64,000 bases of DNA from Burkholderia sp. GAS332 (GCA_900142905.1 FSRV01000003.1:1-64000); one strand, 5' to 3'; positions 1-9,819 are shown, counted from the stretch's first letter. Numbers and translations: made by a program. Notes: generated from the sequence alone by a model not told the origin.

Positions 1-60
1 GTCCTTGTGAGATGGTGATGTGTGCCCCTTTACTGTGCAGGAGCGGGAATTCTCTGAATA

Positions 61-1428
61 TTAACCACTCATGGTACGGCGCTCTATCTCTTCCAAACTG
101 AGTCGCGCAGTCTCCTTTAACTGGAAAACCGCAAAGCAACAGGCAATAAAGCAGCAACCTGCGAAAAGACCGAAGGCAGTCGTTGCACCCGCCTGCAACA
201 AGGTCGGGAATAGCGATGCAACGATAAAATTCGTGGAAAATATACAAAATGCAGCCTTGCTTAAAATTTTTGCCCTGATTCCCAAAGGCAGCAATTCGGG
301 CATTAAAACCCAAACTAAAGGCCCCCAACTAAACGAAAAAGCTGCCTTGAAAGTTGCAAGTGCACAGACCGCAACCATCCTGCCAATGCCCTGAGACAGG
401 TTGTTCGCGAAAAATACCCAGGCGAGCGCCAGCATGCTTGCACACATAACCAGTGCACCACAAATCAGCAAGGGTCGTCGACCGACTCGGTCCACGATAC
501 GAGCCGCCAAGATTGTCATGGTAATTGATAGAAATCCCAGACCGACGCTATTTAGCAATGCTGCGGATTCCCCAAATCCTGCGCTGCGGAGAATCGTGGG
601 CGCATAGAACACAACTGTATTTATTCCAAGGAGTTGCTGCAGAATTGCAAGGCCGAATACGCTGATGAGCGTGGGACGAAGAGCTTTCGACCCCAGTATC
701 TCCATAAACTTGACCTGGGGCTGGCCACTGACTTTTTGGATCTCGGCCAGCGCCGAAGACGCATCGTCTTCCGTATGGGTAATCTGAAGAACGTGAAGGG
801 CCTCCACTGTTCGTCCACGTCGAACCAACCACCTTGGAGAATCCGGCTGGGACAGCATGCCCACCGTGAGTAATAAAGCAGGTATCGTTGCAAGTCCCAG
901 CATCCATCGCCATTGGCCGCTGAAGGACAGTAGATAGCACACGACGTACGAAATGAAAATTCCTGTAGCTATTGCCAACTGATTGAGCGATGCCAGGCCG
1001 CCACGAATGTGTGTCGGTGCAACTTCAGAAAGATATAACGGAACCTGAACGGAAGATATGCCAACAGATACCCCAACTAGAACACGCGCGACGATCAACG
1101 TGATTGGTGTGGGAGCCGTAGCAGCGAGAAGTGCGGTAACAAAGAACATTAAACCAGCGGTGATAAGCATCTTTCGCGGCCCAAAACGCTCAGCCAAACG
1201 CCCTGTTCCGAAGGCGCCTATCATCGCTCCGAAAAGGATGCCACCGACAACGAGCCCTTGTAGCTGAGGACTCAGCGCCATGTCCCTTCGAATAAAAAGT
1301 AGTGCTCCCGCGATCACCCCGGTGTCATAGCCTAACAGGATGCCACCGAGCGCGCCAAATATGTATACAATCCATGCCCGCCGCGATCGAATTTTTACCG
1401 GCATATCAAATATCATTTCAATTTTCAT
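61..1428 (-). CDS. MFS sugar transporter (sugar porter family)
   Basis: Predicted 12-helix inner-membrane proton/sugar symporter of the sugar-porter family, about 455 aa. Family marks read in order: a GRLAERFGPRK loop after helix 2, PDSPRWLVRRGR before the central loop, the QQLLGIN signature of helix 7, a DRVGRRPL loop in the C-terminal half, and a C-terminal ETARLSLEEIE resembling the usual PETKGxSLEEIE. The frame stays open upstream to 1530, but the start at 1428 (MKIEMIFDMP) is preferred because the extra 34 residues do not look like a transporter N-terminus; no strong ribosome site precedes either. It is oriented like the glycosidase cassette next to it, so import of the liberated sugar is a reasonable inference. 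The substrate cannot be read from sequence. Confidence 0.85.
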   Translation of the reverse strand: MKIEMIFDMPVKIRSRRAWIVYIFGALGGILLGYDTGVIAGALLFIRRDMALSPQLQGLVVGGILFGAMIGAFGTGRLAERFGPRKMLITAGLMFFVTALLAATAPTPITLIVARVLVGVSVGISSVQVPLYLSEVAPTHIRGGLASLNQLAIATGIFISYVVCYLLSFSGQWRWMLGLATIPALLLTVGMLSQPDSPRWLVRRGRTVEALHVLQITHTEDDASSALAEIQKVSGQPQVKFMEILGSKALRPTLISVFGLAILQQLLGINTVVFYAPTILRSAGFGESAALLNSVGLGFLSITMTILAARIVDRVGRRPLLICGALVMCASMLALAWVFFANNLSQGIGRMVAVCALATFKAAFSFSWGPLVWVLMPELLPLGIRAKILSKAAFCIFSTNFIVASLFPTLLQAGATTAFGLFAGCCFIACCFAVFQLKETARLSLEEIERRTMSG

Positions 1429-1790
1429 GGTTTTTTCGCGATACTGAAAAGATAAATTGTGCGTCAGTATTGAAACGTGCAGTTTCGCTATCTCGTTGTG
1501 GCCCATCATGCGGCGATCAACGGATTCCACAACGCCCGAAAATTTAAACGCCTACCGAAAACCTGAAAAACCGAAGAACCGTTAAGCAACGTCCATACAT
1601 CGGATTCAGGACGAAGTCCTTCAGCGATGAATCTGTAGCATCACCCTGATGTTGCAGCTCGAAATGACATTCCTGAGATAACGCTCCCGGTCGGTGAGGG
1701 CGCGCCCATCCCTTTAGCGGCGCTCCGTTCTCCAGTCGTATTCGCGAAACACGCGATCATGTTCCACGACGAAGCCGAAACGGATCAGTT
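1429..1790. other. intergenic stretch, no gene recognised
   Basis: These 362 bases lie between the MFS start and the glycosidase stop. No convincing coding frame, RNA gene or mobile-element end was seen. It must contain the MFS promoter and any glycosidase terminator, but neither is obvious. Confidence 0.5.
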
Positions 1791-3758
1791 CTACTTCGTT
1801 GTTTTGAAGGCCGTAATCGAATGAGCCGGGAACGACCAGGAGAATGCGCCGGAACCGATCTGCACCGTTTGCTGAGTGATCTGCACGGTGCCCGGATTGG
1901 TCGGATCGTTCTCGTCGAGGATATTCGCCGATGTCATTGTCGAGATCACCACGGCGTTGTCATTCGTGACGTTTTGAGGTAACACCGTAGCATTGACTGA
2001 GTTGGAGGGGTCCTGATTGATAACAATCAGATAGGCGCTACCGCTTGCGTCGGTTGTCGCCACTGTCAGGAGCGCGGCTAGTGTCTTGCCATTCGATAGG
2101 ATCCGGGTCGGATTGCGCGTCACTGAACTTTGAATCAGGGTCGTCCCCGTGTTGTGCGTGAACAGCTTATGCGCGAGAGCCATCGGACTTTCGATCGTAT
2201 TCGGACCAGGTCCTTGCAACATTGAGCCATCCTTTCCTGCCGAAAAGGCTGCCAGTTCCGGAGGTGAGGTTCCGTACGTGTAGTCGGTCAGAACGTGCCG
2301 GTCAGCTGCTTCGATTCCATTAATCATCCACTGACGCATGAATAAGCCTTGGACTACGCCTTCTCCAAGACTGCGAAGAAAGTGCGGGGCAAAAGACGGC
2401 ATCGTTCCATTCTGTCCGTACTCACTCAACAGCATAGTCACGTTCGGTGCATTGGCACCCGCGTACTGTTTGATGGCTGCCTGGGTTACCTGGACGGCCG
2501 CCGCTTGATCTTCCGTGGCCAACATAGCCAAGCCGGAAAAATCCTGCAGCCCAGTGCTCTGCGTGGAATCAACGGCCTCATAGGGATGCTGCACGATGCA
2601 GTCATACGCATACTGCGCGCCCATGATCTGAATGAACGTGGCGTCGAAAATGGATGAGCATACTTTAATAGATGAATTGGCGGCCTTGATTGCGCGGTAG
2701 TAGTCAGCGAAGCCACCGTGCGGCCCGGACGTATAGGTAATGGCAATCGTCGACCCTGATGCCGGGATTGCGCCATGCGTGCCGTCGCCAAACTGGATTG
2801 CACCTGTGCTGTCAACGATCTGGTACACGCGGTCCGCGCTCGCTGCGGCGGCGAGGCTGGCGACGGATTGCCATGCCACACCATTGACATAGACCGTCTC
2901 GCTTGCGGGCGCGACTGGCGCATAGCGGGCATAGACGATCTGACCAGCTGCACCGGTGCTCACAGAGGTCGGCGCACGCCAATCCGCTTCCGCCACGACC
3001 GGCTGGCTCGTAAAGCGGGTGGCGCCACCGAACGCATATAGGCATTCAATCTTGCTGGCGGCGCAACCCGGATTGATCGTTACGGGGTCGCCCTTGATCC
3101 AGTAGTTCTCGTCGATGTACGCCTGGAAGGAAGGATCGTACTCGTTACCGATTTCTGCGTAGGCGATCTTGTACGGTGCCGAATGCCCGTTCGCCGCACG
3201 CCGCGCAGCCCAGTCGACCCCGTTCACGAGCGGACCGCCTTGCGGTGCCGTCATGTAGGCGACGAAGTTGGCAGCATCGGCCGCGCTAGACGTTGCGAAA
3301 TTCAGCATCAGATCGCCGGTCGCACCGGTCGTGTCGAGCAGATTGCCGTACTCGTCCGGCCCGAAGGAGCTGTCTTCCGGCATTGGCAGCGTGAGAAGTC
3401 CCCCGACCTGTTGGGTGCGCTGTGCCTGCGGCCCGATCGCCCTGGACCATTGAAAGTTATTGGCGAGTGTTCCCCCCGGATAACGGATCATCGAGAAGCC
3501 GATGTCCTTGATCTGGTTGGACACCTGGGGGTAAGTAATGCCGGTCTGCGGGTCGGCGCTGCCAACGCCATCACTGACCCATCGGTGATTTACGCCGAAC
3601 AGTAATGGGTTGACTGTGCCTGTCTTGACCGAGGCATCGAATGACACTACGGGCATGGCAGCGTTCACACCCCCGCTGCCGCCGCAGCCTGCGATGACAC
3701 CAATCAGCGCGGACCCCGCCAGGGTGCCAGTCAGCAAAGCAATCCTAAGTTTTCTCAT
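1791..3758 (-). CDS. secreted lipoprotein glycoside hydrolase, clan GH-A-like (copy 1)
   Basis: Predicted exported glycosidase of 655 aa. The start at 3758 is chosen because GGAGGCAGGGAG precedes it; the frame is open further up but without a signal. The N-terminus MRKLRIALLTG... ends in a lipobox, IAGC, with lipid-accepting Cys25, then a Gly/Ser linker. The body resembles alpha-L-arabinofuranosidase-type TIM barrels: RYPGGTLANNFQW in the first third, YAEIGNEYDP (candidate acid/base Glu after Asn) and MLLSEYGQNG (candidate nucleophile Glu), then a beta-rich C-terminal part. Family placement (GH51/GH39/GH79-like) is by motif only. The substrate is unknown; an arabinofuranoside or uronide is possible. 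A paralogue lies at 10028-12013. A TGATCA operator pair sits 60-120 bp upstream. Confidence 0.7.
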   Translation of the reverse strand: MRKLRIALLTGTLAGSALIGVIAGCGGSGGVNAAMPVVSFDASVKTGTVNPLLFGVNHRWVSDGVGSADPQTGITYPQVSNQIKDIGFSMIRYPGGTLANNFQWSRAIGPQAQRTQQVGGLLTLPMPEDSSFGPDEYGNLLDTTGATGDLMLNFATSSAADAANFVAYMTAPQGGPLVNGVDWAARRAANGHSAPYKIAYAEIGNEYDPSFQAYIDENYWIKGDPVTINPGCAASKIECLYAFGGATRFTSQPVVAEADWRAPTSVSTGAAGQIVYARYAPVAPASETVYVNGVAWQSVASLAAAASADRVYQIVDSTGAIQFGDGTHGAIPASGSTIAITYTSGPHGGFADYYRAIKAANSSIKVCSSIFDATFIQIMGAQYAYDCIVQHPYEAVDSTQSTGLQDFSGLAMLATEDQAAAVQVTQAAIKQYAGANAPNVTMLLSEYGQNGTMPSFAPHFLRSLGEGVVQGLFMRQWMINGIEAADRHVLTDYTYGTSPPELAAFSAGKDGSMLQGPGPNTIESPMALAHKLFTHNTGTTLIQSSVTRNPTRILSNGKTLAALLTVATTDASGSAYLIVINQDPSNSVNATVLPQNVTNDNAVVISTMTSANILDENDPTNPGTVQITQQTVQIGSGAFSWSFPAHSITAFKTTK

Positions 3759-3817
3759 ACTCCCTGCCTCCAGACTCGCTTGTTTTACCAGAACTGGCCG
3801 TTTCCTTTGGCCACTGA

Positions 3818-3879
3818 TTTGATCATAAATATGAAACATATGCCTTGATACTGTGGTAAACACGGTATTTGTGATCAAA
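3818..3879. promoter_or_regulatory. paired TGATCA operator-like boxes upstream of glycosidase copy 1
   Basis: Two palindromic TGATCA cores in AT-rich context lie at 3820-3825 (TTTGATCATAAAT) and 3872-3877 (ATTTGTGATCAAA), 52 bp apart. The same pairing recurs upstream of glycosidase 2 and in both SDR/lactonase intergenic regions, which argues for one shared regulator. The adjacent GntR protein is the likely binder; that is inference. Confidence 0.6.
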
Positions 3880-4095
3880 CAAGGCAAACATGGCGAAGGG
3901 GTGATGGACAGTATCCCTGCCGCGCCAAGGGATCGGCGAGATAACGGGGACCGGACTAGCGACCGCGTCGAGCCTTCATATGAACTCGATGGGCCTCAAT
4001 GCCGGTGGGGGTTGCGAGGGGATTGCCAGAGGATATGCTCTTACTTTGATCAACCGGGTTCCGGCAAGCGCACGATGGGATCTAGAGTGATGGCA

Positions 4096-4812
4096 TTAAG
4101 TGGGGATCAGCGCGTCGGAATCCGCTCCGCACAGTTTCGTGCGTCGTGTGGCCGGCCTGCGTCCGGGCGCGACCTCGCCGCTGAGTTCGACGCGGGCCAG
4201 CAATGAGTGCTTGGCCTTGATGACGTGCGCGTTCATCAGCGTTCCTGCTGCCTCGATGTCGTGAGCATCTATCGCCTCGATCAGGTGACGATGGTCGTTT
4301 ATCACGCCACTAAACCGATCCGGGCCATAGCCATAGCGGTGCCATAACGCTGCAATCAGCAGCGAGTGCCGGTCGAGCAGCGCGACGGCATCGGGATTGT
4401 TCGGGACAGTGTTAATCTTCGAGTGAAACTCTCGGTTCGCGCGCAATGCCGCTGCGTAGTCTTCACCATCGATGCAGGCTTCGAAGCGGGCTTCGATTTC
4501 TCGCAGCGTGCGAATATCCGCTGGCGTTGCGCGCATGACCATCTTGCGTGTCAGCAGGACTTCAAGCGCACTGCGGATATCGAAAACGTTGCCAATGAAT
4601 TCACGATCGACAGTTCGGATGAGAGCACCACGGTTCGGTTCGATAGACAGCAGACCTTCGCCATGCAACGCGCGTAATGCCTCGCGAGCGGGCATCTGAC
4701 TGATCTCATATCGTTTAGCCAGGTGGGCAATTGTCACCCGCGCGCCGAAGGGAAGTACGCCAGCCACAATGTCATCGCGCATCTTTTGCCGAGTGTCGTG
4801 GATTTGAGCCAT
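4096..4812 (-). CDS. GntR-family regulator, FCD (FadR) subfamily, copy 1
   Basis: 238 aa. N-terminal winged helix at about residues 10-75 (IVAGVLPFGARVTIAHLAKR, then SQMPAREALRALHGEGLL), as in GntR proteins. An all-helical FCD effector domain covers about 80-220, with FDIRSALEVLLTRKMV, a conserved NREFH and a late NAHVIKAKHSL. FCD domains usually bind small organic acids with a metal, so a sugar-acid intermediate is a plausible effector. The gene lies between the glycosidase and the dehydratase-like gene, same strand. It closely resembles the protein at 12345-13061. It is the best candidate to bind the TGATCA pairs. Function is by family; effector and sites are inferred. Confidence 0.85.
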   Translation of the reverse strand: MAQIHDTRQKMRDDIVAGVLPFGARVTIAHLAKRYEISQMPAREALRALHGEGLLSIEPNRGALIRTVDREFIGNVFDIRSALEVLLTRKMVMRATPADIRTLREIEARFEACIDGEDYAAALRANREFHSKINTVPNNPDAVALLDRHSLLIAALWHRYGYGPDRFSGVINDHRHLIEAIDAHDIEAAGTLMNAHVIKAKHSLLARVELSGEVAPGRRPATRRTKLCGADSDALIPT

Positions 4813-4953
4813 GGTGCGCGCTAGATTGCCTCGGTAGGTTAAGCGCCGCGAGACAGTGCCCGGGAAAAATATTGTCCACCGTTCGCCGAAGGCTGTACAA
4901 GCGCTCGGGCGCGGCTGCGTGCTACGCCTGAGCGGGAAATCGGCGGGTCATCG

Positions 4954-6114
4954 TCATGCGCTCGTGATCCTAGGCAGTTGGAATTCGCGCGTCAGGTACT
5001 GCTGTAACACGGCGGAATCGAGCGCTGCGCCGTGGCCCGGGCAGTCGGACATGGCCACATGTCCACCGTGCGGCGCAGGCAGCCGGTGGCCGATCAGTTC
5101 GTCGAATACCGGTGTTTCATCGAATTGCATCTCCAGGCGTCGAAAATTCGGCACGATGGCCGAGAGTTGAACGCTGACGGCGTGAGCTACCGGCCCACTC
5201 GGATTGTGCGGCGAGAATTCGACTTGATGGCGAGCCAGCAAAGCGGCCACCTCCAGTACTTCGCGTACCCCCCCGACATACTTGACGTCCGGCATCATCA
5301 CGTCGTATGCGCCTGCATCAAGGAAGGGCTGGAAGCCGCCGACGGCGATCGCTTCCTCGCACCCGGCCAATCGCACGCCAAGCGTATTCGCGCGGGTACG
5401 CACCCGTTTGATTGCATGAATCTGCTCGGGCGTTTCGGGCAACGGGCATTCGAACCAGTACAACCCGTGCGGCGCGAGTTCATCGAGCAGTTCGAGTGCA
5501 GCTGCTTCGTTCAGGCGCCAGTGGCAGTCGACCATCAGGTCGACGGAGGGGCCGATTGCCGCGCGCGTGGCAGCAATGCGCGCCATCCCGGCTTCTAACG
5601 ATGCGCGTGCGGCTTGCGGACGGAGCGGATTGCCGTATAGCGAGACTTCATCAAACGGGGCGATCTTCACGGCAGTGAAACCTGCCGCAAGCGCGGCGCG
5701 GGCGCTCGCGGCGAAATGTTCGGGCGCACGCTCGCTGGTGCGCCGATTGATGTTCGCGTACAGCGCGATTTCAGCGCGGAGGACTCCGCCCAGACATCGG
5801 GACATCGGCTTCGACGTCAGTTTTGCCCGCAGATCCCACAGCGCGTGATCGATACCGGAGAGAATGGCCGCCGTGGGCAACTGCGATATGCCCGATGGGG
5901 CCACGATTGGAGGACCTTCGGCAACGGGTTGGCCGAGAAAAAGGGGGAACAAGGTTCTTGCGGCGTCTTCCAGGCGGGGTTCCTGGCCATTCAACGTAGC
6001 CTCCCCGAGGCCGCTCACGCCGTCGCTATCGGTTATGTCGATAAAACTCCACCAGGTCTTTCCTGTGACCTGTACGACGCTCAACTTGAGACTGGCGATG
6101 GTTGAGTGATGCAT
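4954..6114 (-). CDS. enolase-superfamily (mandelate racemase/MLE type) acid-sugar dehydratase-like enzyme, copy 1
   Basis: 386 aa. The start ATG at 6114 follows a strong GGAGGGA. N-terminal capping domain, then the barrel: Lys150 in TAVKIAPFD, metal-ligand candidates Asp196 (VDCHWR), Glu222 (FECPLPE) and Glu253/254 (GCEEA), Asp276 in MPDVKYVGG and His303 in SPHNPSGP. The His in a PHNP motif resembles acid-sugar dehydratases of the mandelate-racemase subgroup, which remove water from aldonates to give 2-keto-3-deoxy acids. Muconate-cycloisomerase-type chemistry cannot be excluded. Upstream of the GntR gene and downstream of the porin, all on one strand, so probably co-transcribed. Its paralogue is at 13200-14354. 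Confidence 0.8.
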   Translation of the reverse strand: MHHSTIASLKLSVVQVTGKTWWSFIDITDSDGVSGLGEATLNGQEPRLEDAARTLFPLFLGQPVAEGPPIVAPSGISQLPTAAILSGIDHALWDLRAKLTSKPMSRCLGGVLRAEIALYANINRRTSERAPEHFAASARAALAAGFTAVKIAPFDEVSLYGNPLRPQAARASLEAGMARIAATRAAIGPSVDLMVDCHWRLNEAAALELLDELAPHGLYWFECPLPETPEQIHAIKRVRTRANTLGVRLAGCEEAIAVGGFQPFLDAGAYDVMMPDVKYVGGVREVLEVAALLARHQVEFSPHNPSGPVAHAVSVQLSAIVPNFRRLEMQFDETPVFDELIGHRLPAPHGGHVAMSDCPGHGAALDSAVLQQYLTREFQLPRITSA

Positions 6115-6165
6115 GAAATCCCTCCAAAATTGCGAAAGCGGGTGGTGAATGACGATGTCGTTCGA

Positions 6166-7305
6166 TCAGAATGCGTGTCGCAATCCGACGGTGGCTGCCC
6201 ACGGATTGAAGCCCGGCGTGACCTGCGCGTAGCCATTGATGTTGGATGGCGCACTGTTGATGGTCGCGAGCCCCGTGGTGCCGTAGCTGCCGTTGAAGAT
6301 CTTGGTGTAGAACGCGTACAGGCTGGTCAGCTTGCTGAAGAAGTAGACGTAGCCAATATCCATCTCGTTCGAGGACTCGACGTGGGTCGCTCCGGTACGG
6401 TTGACGTGACCGACGCCGGCGTTGATTTGGCCGGAACCTGCCGGTACGTCGGTAGTCAGCGCCCACGACGATGCGAAACGGCCGATACTGTCGCGCGCAT
6501 AAACATAGTCAGCGCCGAAACTGGCGAAGTTCGCGTTGTAGAACGCGCCGACGGCATGCGTATGCAGACTGCCGAGCGAACCATTGAGAGAATATTTCGA
6601 GTCGTTGTAACCGTAGCCCACTACAAGCGGACCGCGGCGATACATGACGTTCGCTCCCAGGTTTTTACCTTCCTGCGTGTTGTCCTCGACGCTGCCTTGT
6701 CCAAACGAGTAGGCCACTTCCGCCTGAAGGCCGCCCGCGACAACCGGCGATCGATAGGAGACAGTGTTGTTGCTAAAACCAGCCAGTCCAGTGTAGGCAG
6801 CGGCGAGCGACGTGCTGGTGGTCTGTTTGCCGAAGACTGGCGCAAGCGCGGCTTGATGCTGCAAGTTAAGCGAGGTGAAACTGTCGAGCCTGTAGGTGCT
6901 GGCATCCGAAGCGAGGTACACCCAGAAGATCGGCATCCGGTAGCGGCCCATCGTCAGTTGTCCATCGTTGCTAGCAAGTGCGAGCCACGCTTCGCGTGTG
7001 AAACCGGTGCCACCAGTCACATTTCCGTCGCCAAGGTTGAACTGATTCTCGAGGTGAAACTGTGTGCTCATGCCGCCACCGAGATCTTCGGTGCCGACAA
7101 AAATTAGACGCGACGCTTGCAGATTACCGTTCTCAAAGCGCACAAGTGTCTGGCCCACACTCGGGTTCAACTTCTGCGTGCCCGCATTGTTGATTTCGAG
7201 CCCGGCGTCGAGAATTCCCGACAACGTTACCGACGACTGTGCATATACGTTGTCCATCAAGGCGAGCAGAACGCCACATCCCATAGCAATCTTTCTGTAG
7301 TTCAA
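6166..7305 (-). CDS. Gram-negative porin (Porin_4 type)
   Basis: Outer-membrane trimeric porin, about 379 aa, with a signal peptide (NYRKIAMGCGVLLALMDNVYAQ) followed by SSVTLSGILDAG and alternating beta-strand sequence ending in the terminal Phe (VGLRHAF) used for outer-membrane assembly. A TTG start at 7305 is preferred because AGAGGAG lies just upstream; ATG codons further up lack such a site. The gene sits between the dehydratase-like gene and the broken SDR, and has no counterpart in the second cassette. It probably admits the oligosaccharide or sugar acid handled by this cluster, which is inferred from position. Confidence 0.87.
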   Translation of the reverse strand: MNYRKIAMGCGVLLALMDNVYAQSSVTLSGILDAGLEINNAGTQKLNPSVGQTLVRFENGNLQASRLIFVGTEDLGGGMSTQFHLENQFNLGDGNVTGGTGFTREAWLALASNDGQLTMGRYRMPIFWVYLASDASTYRLDSFTSLNLQHQAALAPVFGKQTTSTSLAAAYTGLAGFSNNTVSYRSPVVAGGLQAEVAYSFGQGSVEDNTQEGKNLGANVMYRRGPLVVGYGYNDSKYSLNGSLGSLHTHAVGAFYNANFASFGADYVYARDSIGRFASSWALTTDVPAGSGQINAGVGHVNRTGATHVESSNEMDIGYVYFFSKLTSLYAFYTKIFNGSYGTTGLATINSAPSNINGYAQVTPGFNPWAATVGLRHAF

Positions 7306-7442
7306 AACAGTCTCCTCTTTTGGTGTTAACATCGTTGTACTAAAGAAAAGTAAAACTCCTGCGTAGTGCAAAGCCGGATCATTGGGTCTCGGCATTGAAT
7401 GCCCGCATGCGGGCGGCGTCACTGTCGGGACGCATCAAAAAA

Positions 7443-7456
7443 AGTTAGCGCTAACT
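7443..7456. promoter_or_regulatory. 14-bp perfect palindrome upstream of the porin (LacI-type operator-like)
   Basis: AGTTAGCGCTAACT is a perfect 14-bp palindrome about 140 bp upstream of the porin start. The TTAGCGCTAA core is typical of operators of LacI/GalR-family regulators. No LacI-family gene is in the window, so a regulator elsewhere would have to act here. Confidence 0.4.
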
Positions 7457-7530
7457 GCTGGTGCATCGCGCCGCGTTGGCTGATCGTTGCGGCGCGAATG
7501 TCGACAGACGCGCGGTACTTCAGGTATCAG

Positions 7531-8341
7531 TCACAGCCGACCTCCGCCATCGACCGGAACATAGATGCCGGTAATGAATGCGCCAGCCTCACACGCGAGC
7601 AGAAGCGCGAGATGAGCGACCTACTTGGGAAGGCCTGCACGGTACATCGGATTCGCTTTGTATTCGATCAGCCGCCGGGGCGTCCTCATCTTCACGGTGC
7701 CAGGCGTTGCGCGGGGTGGCAATCAAGCCGGGGGAAATCGTGTCTGCCGTGACCGAATCGGTCGCACACGCCTTCGCCACGTTGGCGATCAGATTATGCT
7801 GCGCGGCCTTGAGTGGGGCATAGATGCCAGGTTCGGGATCTGGCCGCACCTGACACGCTGCCGATAGAAATGACGCGGCCCAGCCAGGCGCGCGCGTACC
7901 AGACAGCACGGCCTGCAGGATTTCGATCGACGCTTCGAGATTCACCCTGCTCAGCTGACGGACCAAATCGACCGCAATTTGATCAAAAATTTCCCTGGCC
8001 TGGTCCGACGTGCGCAGGACGACCACGTCTGGTGCTCCAATTGCGCCGTTGGCAGCGGGTGCAAGCTGGTTACCCGCATCGGCGCACACCAGATCAAATT
8101 CAATCGCAACGGCTTCCGTTCCGGCGGCATGGAGTTCCTCCACGAGCTGTTGTGCCGCGTCGGGTTGTCCCGCGCGCGCGTCAGCCGCGCTCCCGTAGTG
8201 GAGTGCCACCCGCGCACCATACTGCGCCAACAATCGCGCGATTTCGCGCCCGATACCGAGGCTTGCGCCAGTAAACAGCGCCGTCCGACCATGCAACGAC
8301 ATGTGCAGGCCGGCCGACGACGTGCGGTCTATCAAAGACAT
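7531..8341 (-). pseudogene. SDR-family dehydrogenase, decayed copy 1
   Basis: This aligns by eye over its whole length with the intact SDR at 14415-15224. The nucleotide-binding TGASLGIG and the YxxxK region (IYAPLKA) survive. Around the catalytic Ser, two compensating frameshifts replace VISIGSVNQ with an unrelated ASFLSAACQ. After NAWHRED the frame shifts again; the proper C-terminus (VAHLALLLA to VPVDGGGRL and stop at 7531) continues in another frame with an in-frame stop on the way. So catalytic Ser and C-terminus are both lost. The intact parent would have been an NAD(P)-dependent sugar dehydrogenase. Confidence 0.85.
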
Positions 8342-8415
8342 GACGAATTCCTCTTTTTGGCTGTATCGAATTGAACTCCTTACAAAGGCTGCCTGGCATT
8401 GGGGAATACACTTAA

Positions 8416-8480
8416 TGTGATCAAATAAAGATGTTTTGTGCGGAATATATCGTTTGAAATTGCATTGTGTGATCAAATCT
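8416..8480. promoter_or_regulatory. paired TGATCA boxes between broken SDR and broken lactonase
   Basis: TGATCA cores at 8418-8423 (TGTGATCAAATA) and 8470-8475 (TGTGTGATCAAATCT), 52 bp apart, in the same place as the pair in front of the intact SDR/SMP-30 genes. The boxes outlasted the decay of both flanking genes. Confidence 0.55.
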
Positions 8481-8524
8481 GATGTGGCGAGCACGCATGT
8501 TGAACTGAACTCTGAAACCACCAG

Positions 8525-8749
8525 GTCGCGTCCACGAGTGACACGCTGAACGAATCTCCCGTATGGAACGACAAGGACACTCTTCCTTACTGGATCGACA
8601 TCCGGCGGTACCGCCTGCAGACATTCGACACCCATGCTGACAAGTTGGACACTTGGGACTTCGAAGGGCTGATCGGCGGGATTGCGCTACGACTGGATGG
8701 CTTATTGGCTCTGAGGCGGTTGTCGAGCGTCGTTGGACTCGCACCGTAG
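8525..8749 (+). pseudogene. SMP-30/gluconolactonase N-terminal relic
   Basis: A 75-codon remnant matches the start of the intact lactonase at 15376-16296: VASTSDTLNESPVWND, YWIDIRRYRLQTF, then WDFEGLIGGIALRLDG, ending at a stop at 8747. The rest of the ~300-aa beta-propeller is missing; IS relics follow within 150 bp, so the gene was probably cut by an insertion and deletion. No function is expected. Confidence 0.85.
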
Positions 8750-8933
8750 GTGATATCAACGCAACCCGTTGTATCCCGGGAGAAGGGTAACCGGCCGACT
8801 GTGACCGTGTAGACGTCTGATGGAAACGACGCCATGCTTTCCCGGGCACAAATGTGACTGTATCCGCAATGGAATCGCGGACACAGTGACTGAGTTCACC
8901 TAAGTCAAATGCGCCGGCAAGTATCGGCGGCGT

Positions 8934-9170
8934 ATGCCGGACGAGAAACTCCAGATCGTCGAAGAAATGCTATCCAGTGGACGTTCGGTAGCGGAGATTG
9001 CACGCAGTCGCGAAGTTAACGCGAATCAGGTAACCGACTGGCGCGAGCTGTATCTGGATGGACGACTTGGCGTTAATGGGCGCGAATGCACCTTGCTGCC
9101 GGTCACTGTGAACGAGGTCAACGACAGGGCAGTCGTGCAAATTACGGTGCGAGTGAAAAACGGCGTATTC
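8934..9170 (+). pseudogene. IS66-family TnpA (OrfA) relic
   Basis: The translation PDEKLQIVEEMLSSGRSVAE, then VNANQVTDWRELYLDGRL and a trailing LLPVTV, is typical of the small helix-turn-helix TnpA protein of IS66 elements. TnpB and TnpC are absent. It directly abuts an IS1182 relic on the other strand, marking the scar between the two sugar cassettes. Confidence 0.7.
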
Positions 9171-9270
9171 ACCAATGCATCGTCGTGCTGAAAGGACTGC
9201 CAAAAGCGGGCGCAGTGAATGAAATGAACGCCCCAGCCCATCGGCACGCCCAACAGGGGGTAGAGCTCTT

Positions 9271-9819
9271 ATCGACCTTACCCTCTGTGAAGTTGCGATC
9301 GCGAGTGCTGACTGCCTTGAACTTGCTGCCCTCGATGACAAGAAGCGCTTGCGAGAGCAGCTTCAGTTCACGGCGTAAGACGACGAAGCGGCGACATACT
9401 TTGCGGATGCCGATACCGTTGTCACGACTGAAATCAGCTATGGTCTTGAAGTCCGGCGCCAAACGGCCGGTGAGCCACATCAATCCAATACTGCGTTGGC
9501 TTTCACGTTCCAGGCGGCGGCTCGACTGGACCCGGTTCAGGTAACCATAGATATCGATCTCAGCAGCACGCCCGGATGATAGAGCGGTCGACCTGCAGTT
9601 GACGGTATTGCGCCATCGAAGTCCAGTGATCCAAGGTCGAACTCTTCTACGAACGCCTCGATGATCCTGATCGGATTGTCCTCGGCGACGAAGTCATCGA
9701 GGCATTCTGGAAGCAGCGTCACCTGCTTGCGATCTTCACCTTCTATGAATTGCTTCATCCGGTCACCCATGCTGAGTGAGTTAATCCAGTTTGGATGGTC
9801 AGCTTGTTTTCACGCAAGC
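9271..9819 (-). pseudogene. IS1182-family transposase relic (N-terminal part)
   Basis: Two frames together give the N-terminal third of the transposase seen at 43189-47765: MKQFIEGEDRKQVTLLPECL ... GRPLYHPGVLL, then after a frameshift WLTGRLAPDFKTIADFSRDN ... FTEGKVDK. Everything downstream is missing. The outer end (about 9810-9819) still looks like an IS1182 end and is followed by TCGACCC, the complement of the 7 bp flanking the other copy, suggesting the same target preference. Confidence 0.8.
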
